From contig JAOANU010000005.1 of the NCBI GenBank assembly GCA_034387635.1, forward strand, positions 124,001 through 188,000: 64,000 nt of DNA, given 5' to 3'. This DNA is from Rhodosporidiobolus odoratus (taxonomy: Eukaryota > Basidiomycota > Microbotryomycetes > Sporidiobolales > Sporidiobolaceae). A model generated the notes under the pieces. The model made no database searches and was not told the origin of the DNA. It saw nothing but the letters and a program-made list of their open reading frames with translations. Shown here in pieces: positions 20,842-33,243 of this stretch. The position numbers and the translations under genes are program-made. Each line of letters begins with the position of its first letter. Position 1 is the stretch's first letter.

Positions 20842-21501
20842 TTGATAGTGAAAACGGTGTGGGCGGGAGGAGGAAAAGCTGGATCGGGTTTGGATGTGAG
20901 ATGCATCAGTTTAGGTCAGTACAGGGTCAAGCTGACACGTCGATGGGCAGGCAGCCTCGCCCTTCTCGCTCGAGACCAAGACATGCTGCGCCCTCATCTT
21001 CGATGCCGCGGTCCCTCCGACATCCGTCCTACCACCTCGATGACCTCGTGAAGGTTTCTGGAAGGAAACCGCTGGCTCACCTGTTTCGCCGATACGGTAG
21101 GATCGGTAACGTCAACGACCTACGGTTCAAGTGTGGTCGAAGCAACGGAGAGGAAAACGCAAGCATGACGATGTGGGGACACGGGTCGATGGGTCAAGAC
21201 GGGAGGATAAGGGGGAAGCTAAAGGGTCAGCAAGACTAGATACGTGGAGGGCGGGGAGACTCACCGGCTGAGGCTGAAAGAGGAGTTTCCAGGCGGGTAA
21301 GAGGGGTGATGCAGCGGGTGGGGAGGAGGAAGAAAGAGGGAAGGAGAGGGGAAACAGAGGAGGCAGGAAAAATGAGGTAGTTTCGGTGTGGGTCATCCGG
21401 GGTGAGGCGCGGACCGTGGCCAGATCCGCCAGATACCGCAGAACGGCCTGGGCAGCTGCGTGACAGAGCCAGACGTGGCGGACGTCGGTGGAAAAGCCAT
21501 A
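20842..21501. other. Intergenic region
   Basis: 660 bp upstream of the Tyr-rich gene and downstream of the next minus-strand gene. Short overlapping frames only; nothing recognisable. Confidence 0.45.
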
Positions 21502-22820
21502 CTACGTGCAAGCGAGGGAAAAGCGTTTCAAGGCTCGGAGCGGTATCGAGTAGCCACTCCAGCTTCGCCGAAGACAGGACAGGACAGAACAGAACAAGCA
21601 TTGCAAGCGCCTTCCTCCTGCTGAACCGGTGGTCTTCGAGGAGAGTACGCCTGGAACGGGGATATAGAGAGAATTAGCGAGGGGGCGTGGGAGGAAAAAA
21701 GCGTCACGTACCTCGTACGCTTTCCTCCACCTCATGCCTCCGACGATTCCCCTTTCTCCACGATCATCCCTTGAATGCCTCGGTACGAACTCGGGCGAGA
21801 TGAGGGAACAGTCTCCTTCAGCGGTATCCTCCTCCCAGAATACCTCGATGTCGAGCTCTTCCAGCCTGTCGATTGCCTCGAGAAAACCTTCCAGTGGGTC
21901 ACCCTTGACGAGGGATAACGTACTCAGGCGAAGCTGGCACGGGAGGTAGAGAGTACGTAGGACAATGCGAGAGGGGCCACGCTCGACCTCGATGTATCTG
22001 CGAAAGTCAATGACGAGCTGCACGCCGGCAAGCGTGTCGGATAGCGAGAGAGGCAATGGCCGGTCGTGGTAGAAGAGACGTATCGAAGGGGCGCAAGCAT
22101 TCATGAGGCTGTTGGCCTGTTCTTGCTCGGTTCCGTCGACGATGGAAAGCTGCAAGATGATGTGCTTCATTCCCGACAGCCCGCCCAGGCGCTCCAACAT
22201 CGCCGGCGCCAGCCAGGGTCCGCAAATCAGCAGGGCCCGGCGATCAAGGATTCCGGCTGGGGTATAGAAGGAAAAGAATGCAGTGCTAAGTGGGCGATGG
22301 AAGCTGAATGCGAATGTATTCAGAAAAGGATAGTTGCTGGCGGGAAAAGGATTAGGTTCGAAGGTCCAGGTAACGTGGTAGGCTGACAGTTCCAGGAGAG
22401 AAGGTAAGACAGTCCTGCTGGGACAGTGGAGCTCGACTCGACTGAGGATTAGGCTTTCGAGATCTGCAAGGTTGTGTCTCGGTAACAATCCTGGAACACA
22501 ACAGGGGATTCTGGACGTACTGCGGAAGGCAGCAGACCATTCCAACTTGATTGTTCCGAAATCCACCACTTGAATCCTTCTCACTCAAGGGAGGAAGCAA
22601 CCTATCGCGACTTCCTCGGTCTGGAACAACAAACACTGGGCAATGAGGTGAAAGGTCTTCGACACGAGACAGGCGATACGCAGAGTGTACGCGCTGGCTT
22701 CTGACTGGATTCATGGCGGCGAAGAGCAGGACTTCTTCGATCACTTCGGGAGGGAGGAAGGGGATTGGTGGAGACTGAGCGACTCGAAGTGACCGGCGAC
22801 TGCATTACTGCTGGACATGC
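21502..22820 (-). CDS. Possible F-box/leucine-rich-repeat-like protein
   Basis: An N-terminal stretch reading PIPFLPPEVIEEVLLFA has the look of an F-box start (LP.E...E.L). It is followed after a frame change (probably an intron around 22580-22620) by a long frame. That frame has LRR-like hydrophobic periodicity (NLADLESLILSRVELH, PSLLELSAYHV, FLEAIDRLEELDIEV). Such F-box/LRR-like proteins are abundant in basidiomycete yeasts and usually act as SCF substrate adaptors; that role is only inferred. The start codon is unresolved (an ATG near 22805 is in another frame). A GTACGT...CAG intron near the 3' end (about 21640-21710) may change the C-terminus. Confidence 0.4.
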
Positions 22821-22966
22821 TGGATGGCTGTACAACAGTCTAAGGGGCGACGGGAGTACCGAAGAATCGAAAGAAGATGAAACGGGAGTTCGCGGTCAGG
22901 TCAAGCGTCCGCTCTGCACTCACGCTGCTCGAGAAGCTCTTGTTTACGCCGAAACCGTCAAACGAG

Positions 22967-24279
22967 ATGGCTACAAGCACGGCCAATGGCTGTAAGTCGC
23001 TCTCCTCGTCCACCGACGTCTTTCCGAACGCGAGTTGCATTGATCCTCGTTCGCAATCATTCAGTTTCAATGCCAAAGCCTGAACTGGCCGAAGGCTTCG
23101 AGTGGCAGACTACCTTTGACGAATTACTCGAACAGACCGCGTCGAGCAATGTCGTCGAGTAAGTCCTCCCGCAAACGGTGATGTCAAAATAAGCTGACCT
23201 TGCTTTCTCTTCCCTGCCAGCGCCGACTGGCCTATACTCAAGGACATGATCAAGCACAAGCTAGCTGAAGTGTGTCGACGAGTCCTGGATGATGACCAGG
23301 GCGGGCTGCTAACCTCTACCTTTTCTCCTGCAGGCTATCTCCAGCTTCCTCGCCATGGGTCCTCCCTGGCCTTTAGCGCCCGAAGAGGCGTTCCATGCTC
23401 GAACACGAGCCTACGACACCCTGGACTCGTTCGGCGGGTACGGCACATCGCTCTATTCCCTCTCGTCACAGGCTGACGCTTCTCGTTTTCAGCCCGCCGT
23501 TCACCATTCAACGCCTTTGCGAGCTCGCACTCTACCCTCGATCACCATATACCTCGCTTCCGAAGTACCTTCGCGCCGTCTCCCGCGTCCTGAGCGTCAC
23601 CTCCGAACGTTCCGCCTTCACCGAAGACGATTCCTCTGATCTTCTCGCCTCAACCTCTGCAGCAATGCACGATACTTCCCTTGGCGTAGTCAGTCAAGGT
23701 GTAGTCATGTCACCAGCACATCACACCCATCGACGAGGCTCTATAGCCACGTCTCGACCACCTCCCTCACCTTCTCCCTCGCCTTCGCCTCGCTCCTCTC
23801 CTGCTGTTGTTCCGCTCCTCAGCCCCATCCCTTGGTTACGAAAAGACGACTCTCATACTTCCACCTCGACAGACGACGTCGAACCGCTATCACTCTCGTC
23901 TCCACCACCTGGCCCACAACCCCTCAACCCGCTCCCGGCGGGTCCATCTCCCGGCTCAGCTACAGATCCCACCTTCTCCTCGCCCGTTCCTCTTCCTCAA
24001 ACCTCGACACCAACGGGAGGGCTGGTAGACGAGGTAGATCCTGGAAGTGGAACAGGCGAGACGGCCGACCCAGTTGCGTTGAGCAGCGCCACCACGCTCA
24101 GCCCGCAAAAGGGAGTCACACCGGGAGATCTGCTAGACGTTGGTGGGTTGAGGGAGAGGTTCGTACGAGCGAGTAGTCCTCGAGCGGAGGTACCGGAAGT
24201 GGGTGCAGTGGAGGGACAGGAGAATGGGCGGGAAAAGGAAGAAGAGCGAGAAGGGGAGAAGATGGATCAGGATACTTAG
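22967..24279 (+). CDS. PSY4: Protein phosphatase 4 core regulatory subunit R2
   Basis: Regulatory subunit of the PP4 phosphatase, which in yeast and animals reverses DNA-damage phosphorylation such as gamma-H2AX. Five exons join in phase: 22967-22991, 23065-23158, 23221-23269, 23334-23437 and 23493-24279, giving 352 residues. The PPP4R2 domain is seen in FEWQTTFDELLEQ, WPILKDMIKHKL and especially PPFTIQRLCELALYPRSPY followed by KYLRAVSRVLSVTS. The C-terminal half is disordered, Ser/Pro-rich and then acidic, as is usual for R2 proteins. Stop is TAG. Confidence 0.85.
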
Positions 24280-24424
24280 CGAGAAGGTTAAAGCGGGGTA
24301 AGGTATACTCCCGCTTCTCCGTCAAGTCTGCGTATCGAGTTGCCTTTGCTTGCTCGCTTGCCGCTTCTTCGCTTCTTTCTCGCTCCTCGTTGCTCGCTTC
24401 TTTCTTGTCCGCCTCACGGGCTAC

Positions 24425-27400
24425 ATGGCTGCAATCGCTCCTCTCGTGATGAGCGACCCTACTGACACAGCCTACAGGGCCCACCTTCGCTCCATCGCCA
24501 TCCACCTCGTTCCTCCTTCCTCCCCCATCATCTCTTCCCTCCTCCTTTCCGCCAACTCTGCCACTACCCCTCAGCTCTCCGTCGAATGGACGACAGGGCA
24601 CGCGGAACACAATATCGACTTCTGGGACGCGAGGAAGATGCCAGAGTGGAAGGGCGAAAAGTGGGAGAAGCTGGAGATGAAAAGGGAACAGGTGGAGGAG
24701 TTAAGGAAAGAGAGGGGGAAATGGATCGAAAGGGGGAGACAGGCAGAGGCAGAGGATTCGAAGCTGAGCACTGGTGAGTCGCATTGAACCTGGATCAGCG
24801 AGATGCATCCTGACAATCTGTCTTTTCTGTTCAGGTCCTTGGCCCAGCTCATTCCGCCTGAAAGACGACTTCCTCCTGCCTCGCCATTCTCGGTCGATCG
24901 GTAGGAATACTACAACTGCCATCGATCTGCGAGGGCAATTAGCGAGTCTCACGGGGCGGCCCCCGAAACGGCTCCTGCCCAAGCCGGACGAGCGAATGCT
25001 AGCGATGGATGCGATGCCCAACATTGATGAAGCTCTGTGCGTCCGTTCTGTGTATTCCTGCTCTACTCGGGCACTGATGAGAAAGAGGAGCGAACAGCGA
25101 TCTCAAGCTCGCGATCCCGCCTGCCGACCTGGAATTCCTCAAGACCACTCGAGCCGAGCACCGGAACCGCAGCAAGCTGTCCGCGCTCGGCAGCATTACT
25201 CAATCTGAAGAGGATGCACTCGCCCCTCTGCATGCGTTTCCATATGCGGAAGCACGCCCTGCTTTCCTCGCTCTCGTTCCCTCCTTCTTTCTTGCTAAAC
25301 TTCGCTTCTATCCCCAGTCACCTCGCCTCGGCTCGCCACCACTCTTTGCTCGTCAATCTAGCGCTGCTCATCTCGTACAGAGCGACTCACTTAATCCCCT
25401 CGGCTCGCTAGTCTTGACGAGCGAGATCAGCGACCTTCCATCTTCGCCGCGTGGACCCGGGATAAGGCAAGAAGAATGGAACAAAGAAGGTGAGCCACTT
25501 TACCCCTACATTTCGTGAGCTGCACTCAAACAGGCTGCGATGTCGTGATCAGAAGGCATCATGCCCCCACCAATCTCTCCTTCGACAGTACGACAAGCGG
25601 TGACCAATAAGCCGCTTACTGTCTGGTCTAGTGATGGCTTCGAGCCCCTCGTCAAGGACGGCGAATCGTACGGGCTTGGTGCGTACAGAGCTTATCTTCT
25701 CCACATAGCGACACTGATGGCTCGAGCTCCTGCAGAAAAACCAATCTTTCCTCGTCGTGTTCAGCCAACACCAGGACCGGCCTTAAACTTGTCCGTCCTT
25801 CCCATACGCGAGCCACGCGTACAACCTGACCTCTCGTGACGATGGGCAGCCCGTCCGTCCTATTAGCGGCAGCCGACGAAGAAGTCGATCAGCTCGATTC
25901 CGATACAGATGAGGAAGATAGGGCGGTCTCGCAGGAGCTCACGAAGCGAATGTGCACCGACGGTGGTAGCCTAGGGGAGCTCTTCGCCTCGGACGACACC
26001 ATCGGGGATCAGGTGGCCAAAGAGAGCAGTCTTGTGACGTCGCTAAGGCTGAAAGGTCCGTTTCCTATTCTCTGCCCCTTCTTGACCCGCGCCTGACTCA
26101 CCTCTATCGATCGATAGTTCCTTCTCTGCAAGACCCGTTGGGCCGACTCGCCACTGCGACTATGCCTCCCCTCTCCGCCTTCACCCCGTCATCCTCCTCC
26201 CCCTTTTCCCTGTCCCCTCTACCCGGCCTCCGCTCCCTCTCCATCTCTCTCAGCTGGGACTTTACCCCTGGACCCGAAGCGCACGACGGCATCGAGAGCC
26301 TAGTCGACCTTGTCGCTGGAGAGGAGGATGCGGAGGATGCGTTGCGGAAGAAAGCACGGCAAGTCAGGGCGGACTACCTGAACGAAATGCGGGAGGACGA
26401 TGACGAGGTCGCCGAGCTCTCCCCTCGTGGGAAATGGCCGGCTGACGGGTCTGACGCGGACACGGACGACGAGGTGGTGCTTGCGAGAGCATCAGCGGTC
26501 GAGGTTGACACGGCGGAGCCAGCCGAAACAGCTGAATTCGACTCTATCCCGGATAACACGGAGCCACCACAACTTGTAGGTGCTGTGGAGCCCGAGGGAG
26601 GTTCTACGTTGCTGCCCGTTCAGTCGGAGCAAGCAGTGACCCTTCCTCTCGCCGGGACCGAACCAGTTGACCAGGACGCGGCTGTCGGGATCACCACCCC
26701 TCGCCCTACACCTTCATCGGTCAAGGAAACTCTTGCCAGCCCTCTACGACACAACTCCTCCGCGTACCTGCCTCGAACCGCCACCGCCAGACTGTCCCAG
26801 CTTCCCTCTTCCGCTCGGTGTCCGCCTCCTGCGCCCAACGAGTCTCTCTTCACCCGCAGCAGCAGCGACTTGGGCTTCATCTTCCCGATTGACTCACCCA
26901 GTCCTTCGCGAAGCGTACCAGCCGAAGAGGTGGAACCCATCGACATCGAGCAGATCAACACGTTGGGCATTCCGCCCATTCCCGACACGTTTCCCTCGGC
27001 GCCTACGGCAGGTTATTCCGCACCAACAGAGAGCGGCTTTCTTGCGTCGGGTCTCGATGATCTCGTTGCCAATGTCGCATCCCGCCGTTCCTCCCAGGTT
27101 GAGAAGGCCAAACCATCAGCCGACTCTTCGACCTCGACGGCACTCGATCGTTTCCTTGCAGCGCGGGGACGAACTATAGCTCCTAAGCCCCTGGTCACGA
27201 TCTTCCAGCCCAAACCCGATTCACCGCTCGAGGCACCTCCTTCGCCTCACTCTTCCCCTCCCCCCGGCTCGATCCCCTTCACAATCCCTCCCTTCCTACA
27301 CGACAGGGCTGGCTCTCCTGCACTCCGTTTAGAGGCGCTGCGGGTCGTCGCTTTCGACTCGCTCTTCCAGCTCCGACCCCACTTCGTCGCCCTGTCTCAG

Positions 27401-28458
27401 CAAAACATCCTTCCCATACACCGCCCTTCTCGCTTTCCTCCCCAACCTCACGTAACGCAAGAGCCGCATCTCATCCTCTCCCCTTCGATTTGCGTCCTCT
27501 TCGTTCCCCTGCCCTCTCTGATCGGTAACGCCCGCCGCCCTGAAGAAGAAGCAACCCTCGCCGACAACTCTTCGCCTTCAATGCCGCGCACTCGCTCCGA
27601 AGCACTCTATACCACTGTCCTCCGCCTCTCTGCACGCTTCTCCACCGTACTTCTCGTCCTCGAAGAACGTCAAGTCCGCGTTGGTGGGGTCAAGACCTAT
27701 TCCTGGACCCCACCTGTATTGGCCGGGTTGCAGCAACTCGCAGACGGGTTGGCTGAGTTGGCTAGCGATGGGGAAGTGGAGGTACAAGTCGCTCTGAGTA
27801 AAGGAGCGGAGCACTCGGCAGAGTTGGTAAGGAGTCTCGCGGAATGGCTCGAAAGGGAGGAGAGGAAGAAGGGAGGGATGCCAGTAGTGGACATCTGGGG
27901 CGATAGGCAGTGGCTACGTGATGATCCAAGCGACGTACGTATACATCCCTTCAGAGGCTCTGTGCGTCAAACCCTTTTAAGCTCGCGAGGTTTGTATGTT
28001 TGAGCAGGACGAATCTGCCCTCCTCCAGCTCGCCGATCTAAACGAACTCTCCGCCTCCCTCATCCTCGCATCCTCCTCCCTGAATGAATTTCTCGGCATG
28101 TCCTCTTCCGACCGTCTGGCAATCTTCGGTTCAATCATCGGGAAAGAGCAGATCGTAACACTCTTCTCTCGTCTCCTCCCGCCTCTTTTTGTCTGCTCAC
28201 ACTTACGCTCCGTCTGTCTTACCGCGGCAGAACCGCATCTCGACCGTCATCTCTCGTCGGCAGAGTGACTTCGCGGACTCGTTGTATGGGTGCAGCAGCA
28301 GTTCAGGGAACGACGTCACGCCTTCTTTCGCCCATCCCCAAGGACGAGTCGGAGGAAGGCTTTCTGAGATCGCTGCCGCGGAGGCGGAAGGGAGTAGTGA
28401 AGGGATAGGATTTGAGGAAGCGTTCGATTATGTGAGGTATGCTGGAATGGAAGAGTAG
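24425..28458 (+). CDS. Zip2/SHOC1-like meiotic protein with XPF-like (ERCC4-type) domain
   Basis: The C-terminal 600 residues resemble the pseudo-nuclease XPF fold of Zip2/SHOC1, the meiotic crossover (ZMM) factor. Landmarks are EPHLILSPSICVLFVPLPSL, then RFSTVLLVLEERQV, VQVALSKGAEHSAELV and a tandem helix-hairpin-helix-like region (QLADLNELSASLILASSS, SSSDRLAIFG). No ERKxxxD nuclease motif is visible, as expected for the family. Clear exons: 24425-24773, 24835-25036, 25098-25489, about 25554-25696, then 26118-27934, 28008-28154 and 28231-28458. Around 25750-25860 one frame stops at 25839 and the next starts with ATG at 25842. Two genes 2 bp apart are unlikely, so I treat this as one gene with an intron there, about 1,200 residues. 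If read separately, the second gene would encode 801 residues and the first would be unrecognised. Confidence 0.55.
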
Positions 28459-28675
28459 CTGGGATCGAGGTCAGTACCGAGACGCCCTGTGCCCTCTGCA
28501 CCGAGCGGGAAGTGGATCACTCTCGGGACAGAAAAGTCAGATATGCGAAACAACAGCTTCTGAATTACAAGGCAAACGAGAGGAAAGTAATGTCAAAACA
28601 GGGATGCTCTTCGTGACAAAACGACAAGATGACAGCACACAACAAGCGAACACGTTCACAGGCACACAGCGTCTT

Positions 28676-30925
28676 CTAGCAACGCTCAAGGACGATAGCG
28701 ATCCCCTGTTCTCTCAGTCGGTTCACAGAGAAGAAAGGGTCAGAACCGGCGCTGCCTGAATCAGCAAAGCGAGGGGAGAAAGACAGAAGAAAAACAGGAG
28801 AGAAAGACGCACCTGCCCACCTCCGATACAAGCAGCCCCGACTGCGTAGCGCTTGTTGAGACGGTGGAGGTTGTGCGCTAGATTCGCGGTGATACGAGCA
28901 CCGCTGTGTGTGGTCGAGGAAACAGAAAGAGAGCAGGGTGAATCAGCAGGCGAATTTCAAGCGAGAGAAGGGGACTACGAAGCTGTACGTACGAAGCGGC
29001 GAGTGGATGACCGAGAGCTGGATGGGGTATCAGTGGTGGCAAGCGAGCGCGATAAGTTGAGCTTCGAAAAAAAGTCAAGAGTGGTGATGAAGAAAAGAGG
29101 AGAAGCGCACCGATAGCCCCGCCAAACAAGTTGGTCTTCTCATTCGGCAACTCAAGCTCCCTCTGTACCGAGAGCCACTGAGCTGCGAAAGCTTCGTTGA
29201 TGTCGAAAATCTGTGTCATGGTGAGCCAGCCGGGCGAGTGAGTCAACACAGGTCAATGCGATCAAACTGGGTAACGGAGAAAGAGAGCTGGACGAGACGG
29301 CGACGCACGTCAATGTCGTCAATCTTGAGAGAGGCTTTGGCGAGTGCACCGCGAATGGCTTCGACAGGACCGATACCTGCATGTGCAAAAGTGTCAAATG
29401 TGATGCAGCATAGCTGCGGTTGTGCCGCCAGAGAAACTCAAGAGCGGCTTGACATACCCATGATAGTCGGCTCAACAGCCACAACGTGCGAACTCAAGAC
29501 CCTGGCAAGCGGTTTTAGTCCAAACCTCCCAATCGCCTTCTCACTAACCACCACATTAGCCGCCGCCCCATCGCAAATCCCACTCGCATTCCCCGCCGTT
29601 ACCGTTCCATCTTGCTTTTTGAATACGGGAGGAAGTTTGCCAAGGGATTCGAGGGTGGATTGCGGGCGAGGGTGCTCGTCTTGTGCGAAGAGGATGGGCT
29701 CGCCGCCTTTCTTTTTGGGTGGGAGGGAGATGGGCACGATCTCGGAAGCAAAGGCGCCGGCGTCGAGACCTACGAAAAAGATAAGTGTAAGGACGTAGGA
29801 GGGGATCAGTCAAGGAATCGCCTAGAATCGAAATGGGACGTTTTTCTGCGCGACGCGAGACCGAGGCTGACCTTCTTTCCACCGCTTTTGACTTTGCAGG
29901 GCGTACTCGTCGCATTGCTGACGAGTTATTCCGTACTTGTTGGCGAGGTTCTCGGCGGTGCTGCAGGTAGCCCACACAGATCAATGACAGTGAGGAGAAA
30001 CGGAAAGGCAGAGGTAAAATGACGGACATGCCCATTGGACTGCGTAATGGGAGGGAAGCAGGGAGCATCAGACCCCGGTCAGTCGGCATAGAGAGGCCAA
30101 AGTGAAGAAAGAGGGAATGGCCGCACGTCGGTTCCGGTACCCTATCCACCAGAGCCTGCGCCAACGAATCTTCCAATTTGAGGTCGATACCGTATTTGGT
30201 TCCGAAGCGAGAAGCGCCAGACAATGTGTCTGCAAACATGAAAGCAAAGCGCTTGTAGGGTGTCAAGGGATGGAGTGCAAGGGGGCAAGGGGAGTAGACA
30301 AACAGGGTGACAGGCTCATGTTCTCAGTTCCTCCGGTCAAGACGCAATCGGCCTCACCGAGCTTGATCTCCTGAACTGCATTGATGATGGTCTGAAACCC
30401 AGAGCCACAAAGTCTGCGTTTCCCCGTAGGCGACCGAGGTGAGCTACGGGTGAACGATAACAAGGCGGGACGAAGAAACGAAGAGAAAGCGCACCGGTTG
30501 ACAGTCAGTGCCGGGACGTCTACCGGCAGTCCGGCCAAGTGACCAACATGCCTTGCGAGATAGGCGGCGCTGAGATCAGAGTGAAGGACTTGACTGGAGA
30601 CAAGCGAAGCAATTGCCGGAAGCCGGAGATGAGGATGAAAAGGGTCAGCAGGATAGTAAGACAAGATGCAGTCGAGGGTGCGCACCCAAAGTGTACAGAA
30701 TCAATCTTGACCCCTTCTGGTAGGTCTTTGAGGGCAGCAGAGGCGGCGATACCGCCCAGCTGAGGAGGAGATGGGTTAGTGAGGTGCAATTGGTGGGGAC
30801 ACGCGAGTCGACCGGTAGCAGGCTAGTCAAGGCTTGTAGGGGCTCACCTTGGACGAGGACAAGGACTTGAGGCTTCCTCCAAAGGCTCCAAAGGGCGTGC
30901 GCTTTGCTGCAGCGATGTAAGCCAT
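28676..30925 (-). CDS. 3-ketoacyl-CoA thiolase / acetyl-CoA acyltransferase (ACAA2 type)
   Basis: Cleaves 3-ketoacyl-CoA to acetyl-CoA in fatty-acid oxidation. ATG at 30925 (MAYIAAAKRTPFGAFGGSL). The nucleophilic Cys lies in LCGSGFQTIINAVQEI, followed by GGTENMS. Further on are DINEAFAAQW, the catalytic His in GGAIALGHP (assembled over an intron) and the second active Cys in CIGGGQG. About ten exons. A final 106-bp intron (28812-28707) joins GGGQ to GIAIVLERC and TAG at 28676, which restores the family C-terminus. Similarity is to the mitochondrial ACAA2-like branch rather than peroxisomal Pot1; no C-terminal PTS1 is present. Location in mitochondria is inferred. Confidence 0.9.
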
Positions 30926-31364
30926 GTCGAGAGGTGAAGTTGAGGGTTGAGGGGTCGCGCGTGGCTTGTACGATCAGGTGGGGCAGATGAGAGACTACTG
31001 AAGGTGATCAATGAGACTAGCGAGCTACCTAAGCGGGTCGAGGTGCACAAGGAGAAGGAGAATCAGAAAACACTCGAGTCCTCCATCCGCTCCATCTCTC
31101 CATTCGACGCAGGTCGTACGCACAACAACCAAGACTCGTACAACTGACTGTCTAGTGCCTACATTATACAGGATACGCCACTGTGCCCGTTCACCCATTT
31201 TGACTATCGTCACCTCGTCGACGCCCCTGCCAATTCTCCGCCGCCAAACAAGCACTTGCAAGCCGACAGACACCACAGACATCAGGTCAGTCTCTCTCCT
31301 TCCACTCAACTGCGTCTCTAAACTCGCCGACCCAGTCCTCCCGCAGATCACCTCGTGCAACGTC
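30926..31364. other. Divergent promoter region
   Basis: 439 bp between the divergently transcribed thiolase and the saccharopine-dehydrogenase-like gene. It includes an open but unsupported frame from 31011 that runs into the latter gene; probably 5' UTRs and shared promoter. Confidence 0.5.
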
Positions 31365-33167
31365 ATGCCGCCTTCATACTCGATCCTCCTCTTCGGCGCC
31401 ACCGGGTTCACCGGCAAACTCGTCCTTCACTACCTTCTCAGCGAAGCTCCCAAGCAGCGCTTCACCCTCGCAATCGCCGGGAGGAACAAGGACAAGTTGC
31501 GCAAGAGGTTGAATGAAGTGGGTGGGGATGAGCAAGAGGTCGGCGTGTTTGAGGCGGATGCGACCGACGAGGAGGGACTCAGGAGAGCGGTGAAGGAGAG
31601 CGGGTGCAAAGTGGTCATCAGTCTGGTCCGTTCTTCTGGTCGCAATCCAAGGTGTACTTTCTCGTCTAAGTCGGCTCCCGTAGGTCGGACCGTACCTCAA
31701 GCACGGCAAGCCACTACTCAAGGTCGTCGCAGAGGAAGGCCTCCACTACTGTGACTTGACCGGTGCGTGACCATCTCTCCACCGTCCCCGACTTTTTTCC
31801 ACGAGCCCTTTTTGCTTATTCAAAGCGGGCATACTGTGCAGGCGAGGCCCCCTTTGTCTATCACTCCATCAAGCAGCACTCTTCCTCTGTCCTGCAGAAC
31901 AAATCCATCATCCTCCACGCCGCCGGCTTCGACTCCGTCCCCTCCGACCTCTGCGCCTTTCTCGCCGTCGAAAAGCTAAAGCAACTCGGCGGGCCCAGCA
32001 CACGCGCAGGCAAAGTAAGAAGTGCCTTCATCGGACGAGGAGGGATCAGCGGTGGGACAGTAGCAAGTATGCTCGGGATTTTCGAAGCAGCTGGGCAGGA
32101 GAGGAAGGCGGGAATGGATCCTTTTGCGCTTAGTCCAGGTCTGTCTGACTCTCACACTCGCGATCCTCTTTCTCGCTGCTCTCTATTGACCCTGGTCCTC
32201 CCTTTCCGCCAGTACGAGGTCCAAGAAGCGGCTACCTCCCGCTCATCCTCGGCCGTTCGACCTACCTCAACCGCACAACCTACGGTAGTTTCTGGCCCAT
32301 GGGTCCTTTCAATTCCCAAATCGTCCGACGCAGCTGGGGTCTCTTACAAGCCTCCTCAAATCCAACCGCTACGGCACAAGCCTACGGTCCCGAATTCGAT
32401 TACGACGAGCATGTCAAGATGCCAAATGCGGTGATTGGCGTTCTGGGGTCGTTGGCACTGTATTTCGGAATCTTGTTCATCGGTGCGTGTTCCCTCACCC
32501 TCGCCATCCCTCTCTCTGCCTCCTCATATAACTTATAAACCCGCTCTTGCACCGTCTTGCGCAGTTCTCCTCCCCCCCGTCCGCTGGCTCCTCCGCCGTT
32601 ATGCTCCACACGCGGGAGAAGGCCCTTCTGAGGAGAGTATGAAGAAAGGATGGTTCGAGGTCGAGACTGTGGCGAAGAGTGAAGATGGGAAATGGGAGAG
32701 TAGGGTCAGAATGAGGGGGGAAGGGGATCCGGTGCGTCCGTTTCTCACCGAGTCCTTCTCTTTCGTGTCATTCGCTCTTCGCTTTCTGCGCCCAAGCTGG
32801 CTTAAGTGCGGTATTATGCACCTCGCCATCAACTTGTCAAAAAGCTGACCTTCTCAAAAATCCCTTTCTCTCACACTCTCCCATGTCTGCCCCACCCTAC
32901 AACACTACCGCGTCTCACCCTCGCTCGCTGAAACAGGGCTACTCTTCCACCACCCTCCTCCTCTCCTCCTGCGCCCTCTCCCTACTCCTCGACCTCCCTT
33001 CCTCCTCCTCCTCTAAAATCCCATCCCTGGCCTCTTGCCAAAGTGGTCATCTCACCCCAGCAACCGCTTTGGGACATGCTCTAGTGGATAGACTGGAGGG
33101 AACGGGCAAGTTCAGGTTCGAGGTCGAGGGTGGGGAGGTTGGGAGATCAGTGGGGAAGCAGGCGTAA
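31365..33167 (+). CDS. Saccharopine dehydrogenase-like oxidoreductase (SCCPDH family)
   Basis: Starts MPPSYSILLFGATGFTGKL, a Rossmann NAD(P)-binding loop (GATGFTG). It continues with AIAGRNKDKLRKRL and, after an intron, VGPYLKHGKPLLKV and HYCDLTGE, then ILHAAGFDSVPSDLCAF, FIGRGGISGGTVASML and MPNAVIGVLGSLALYFGI, a hydrophobic segment typical of this membrane-associated family. The C-terminal exon ends GRSVGKQA before TAA at 33167. At least six exons with GTGCGT-type donors. The family is widespread but its substrate is unknown; it is distinct from Lys9 of lysine biosynthesis. A relationship to trans-acting enoyl reductases is known for bacterial members. Confidence 0.85.
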
Positions 33168-33243
33168 ATAGTTACTCGTCGGGTGGCAAGGATGCACAAG
33201 AGCAGTATTTTGATCACGAACGGCATCAAGTCGGACGACCACA

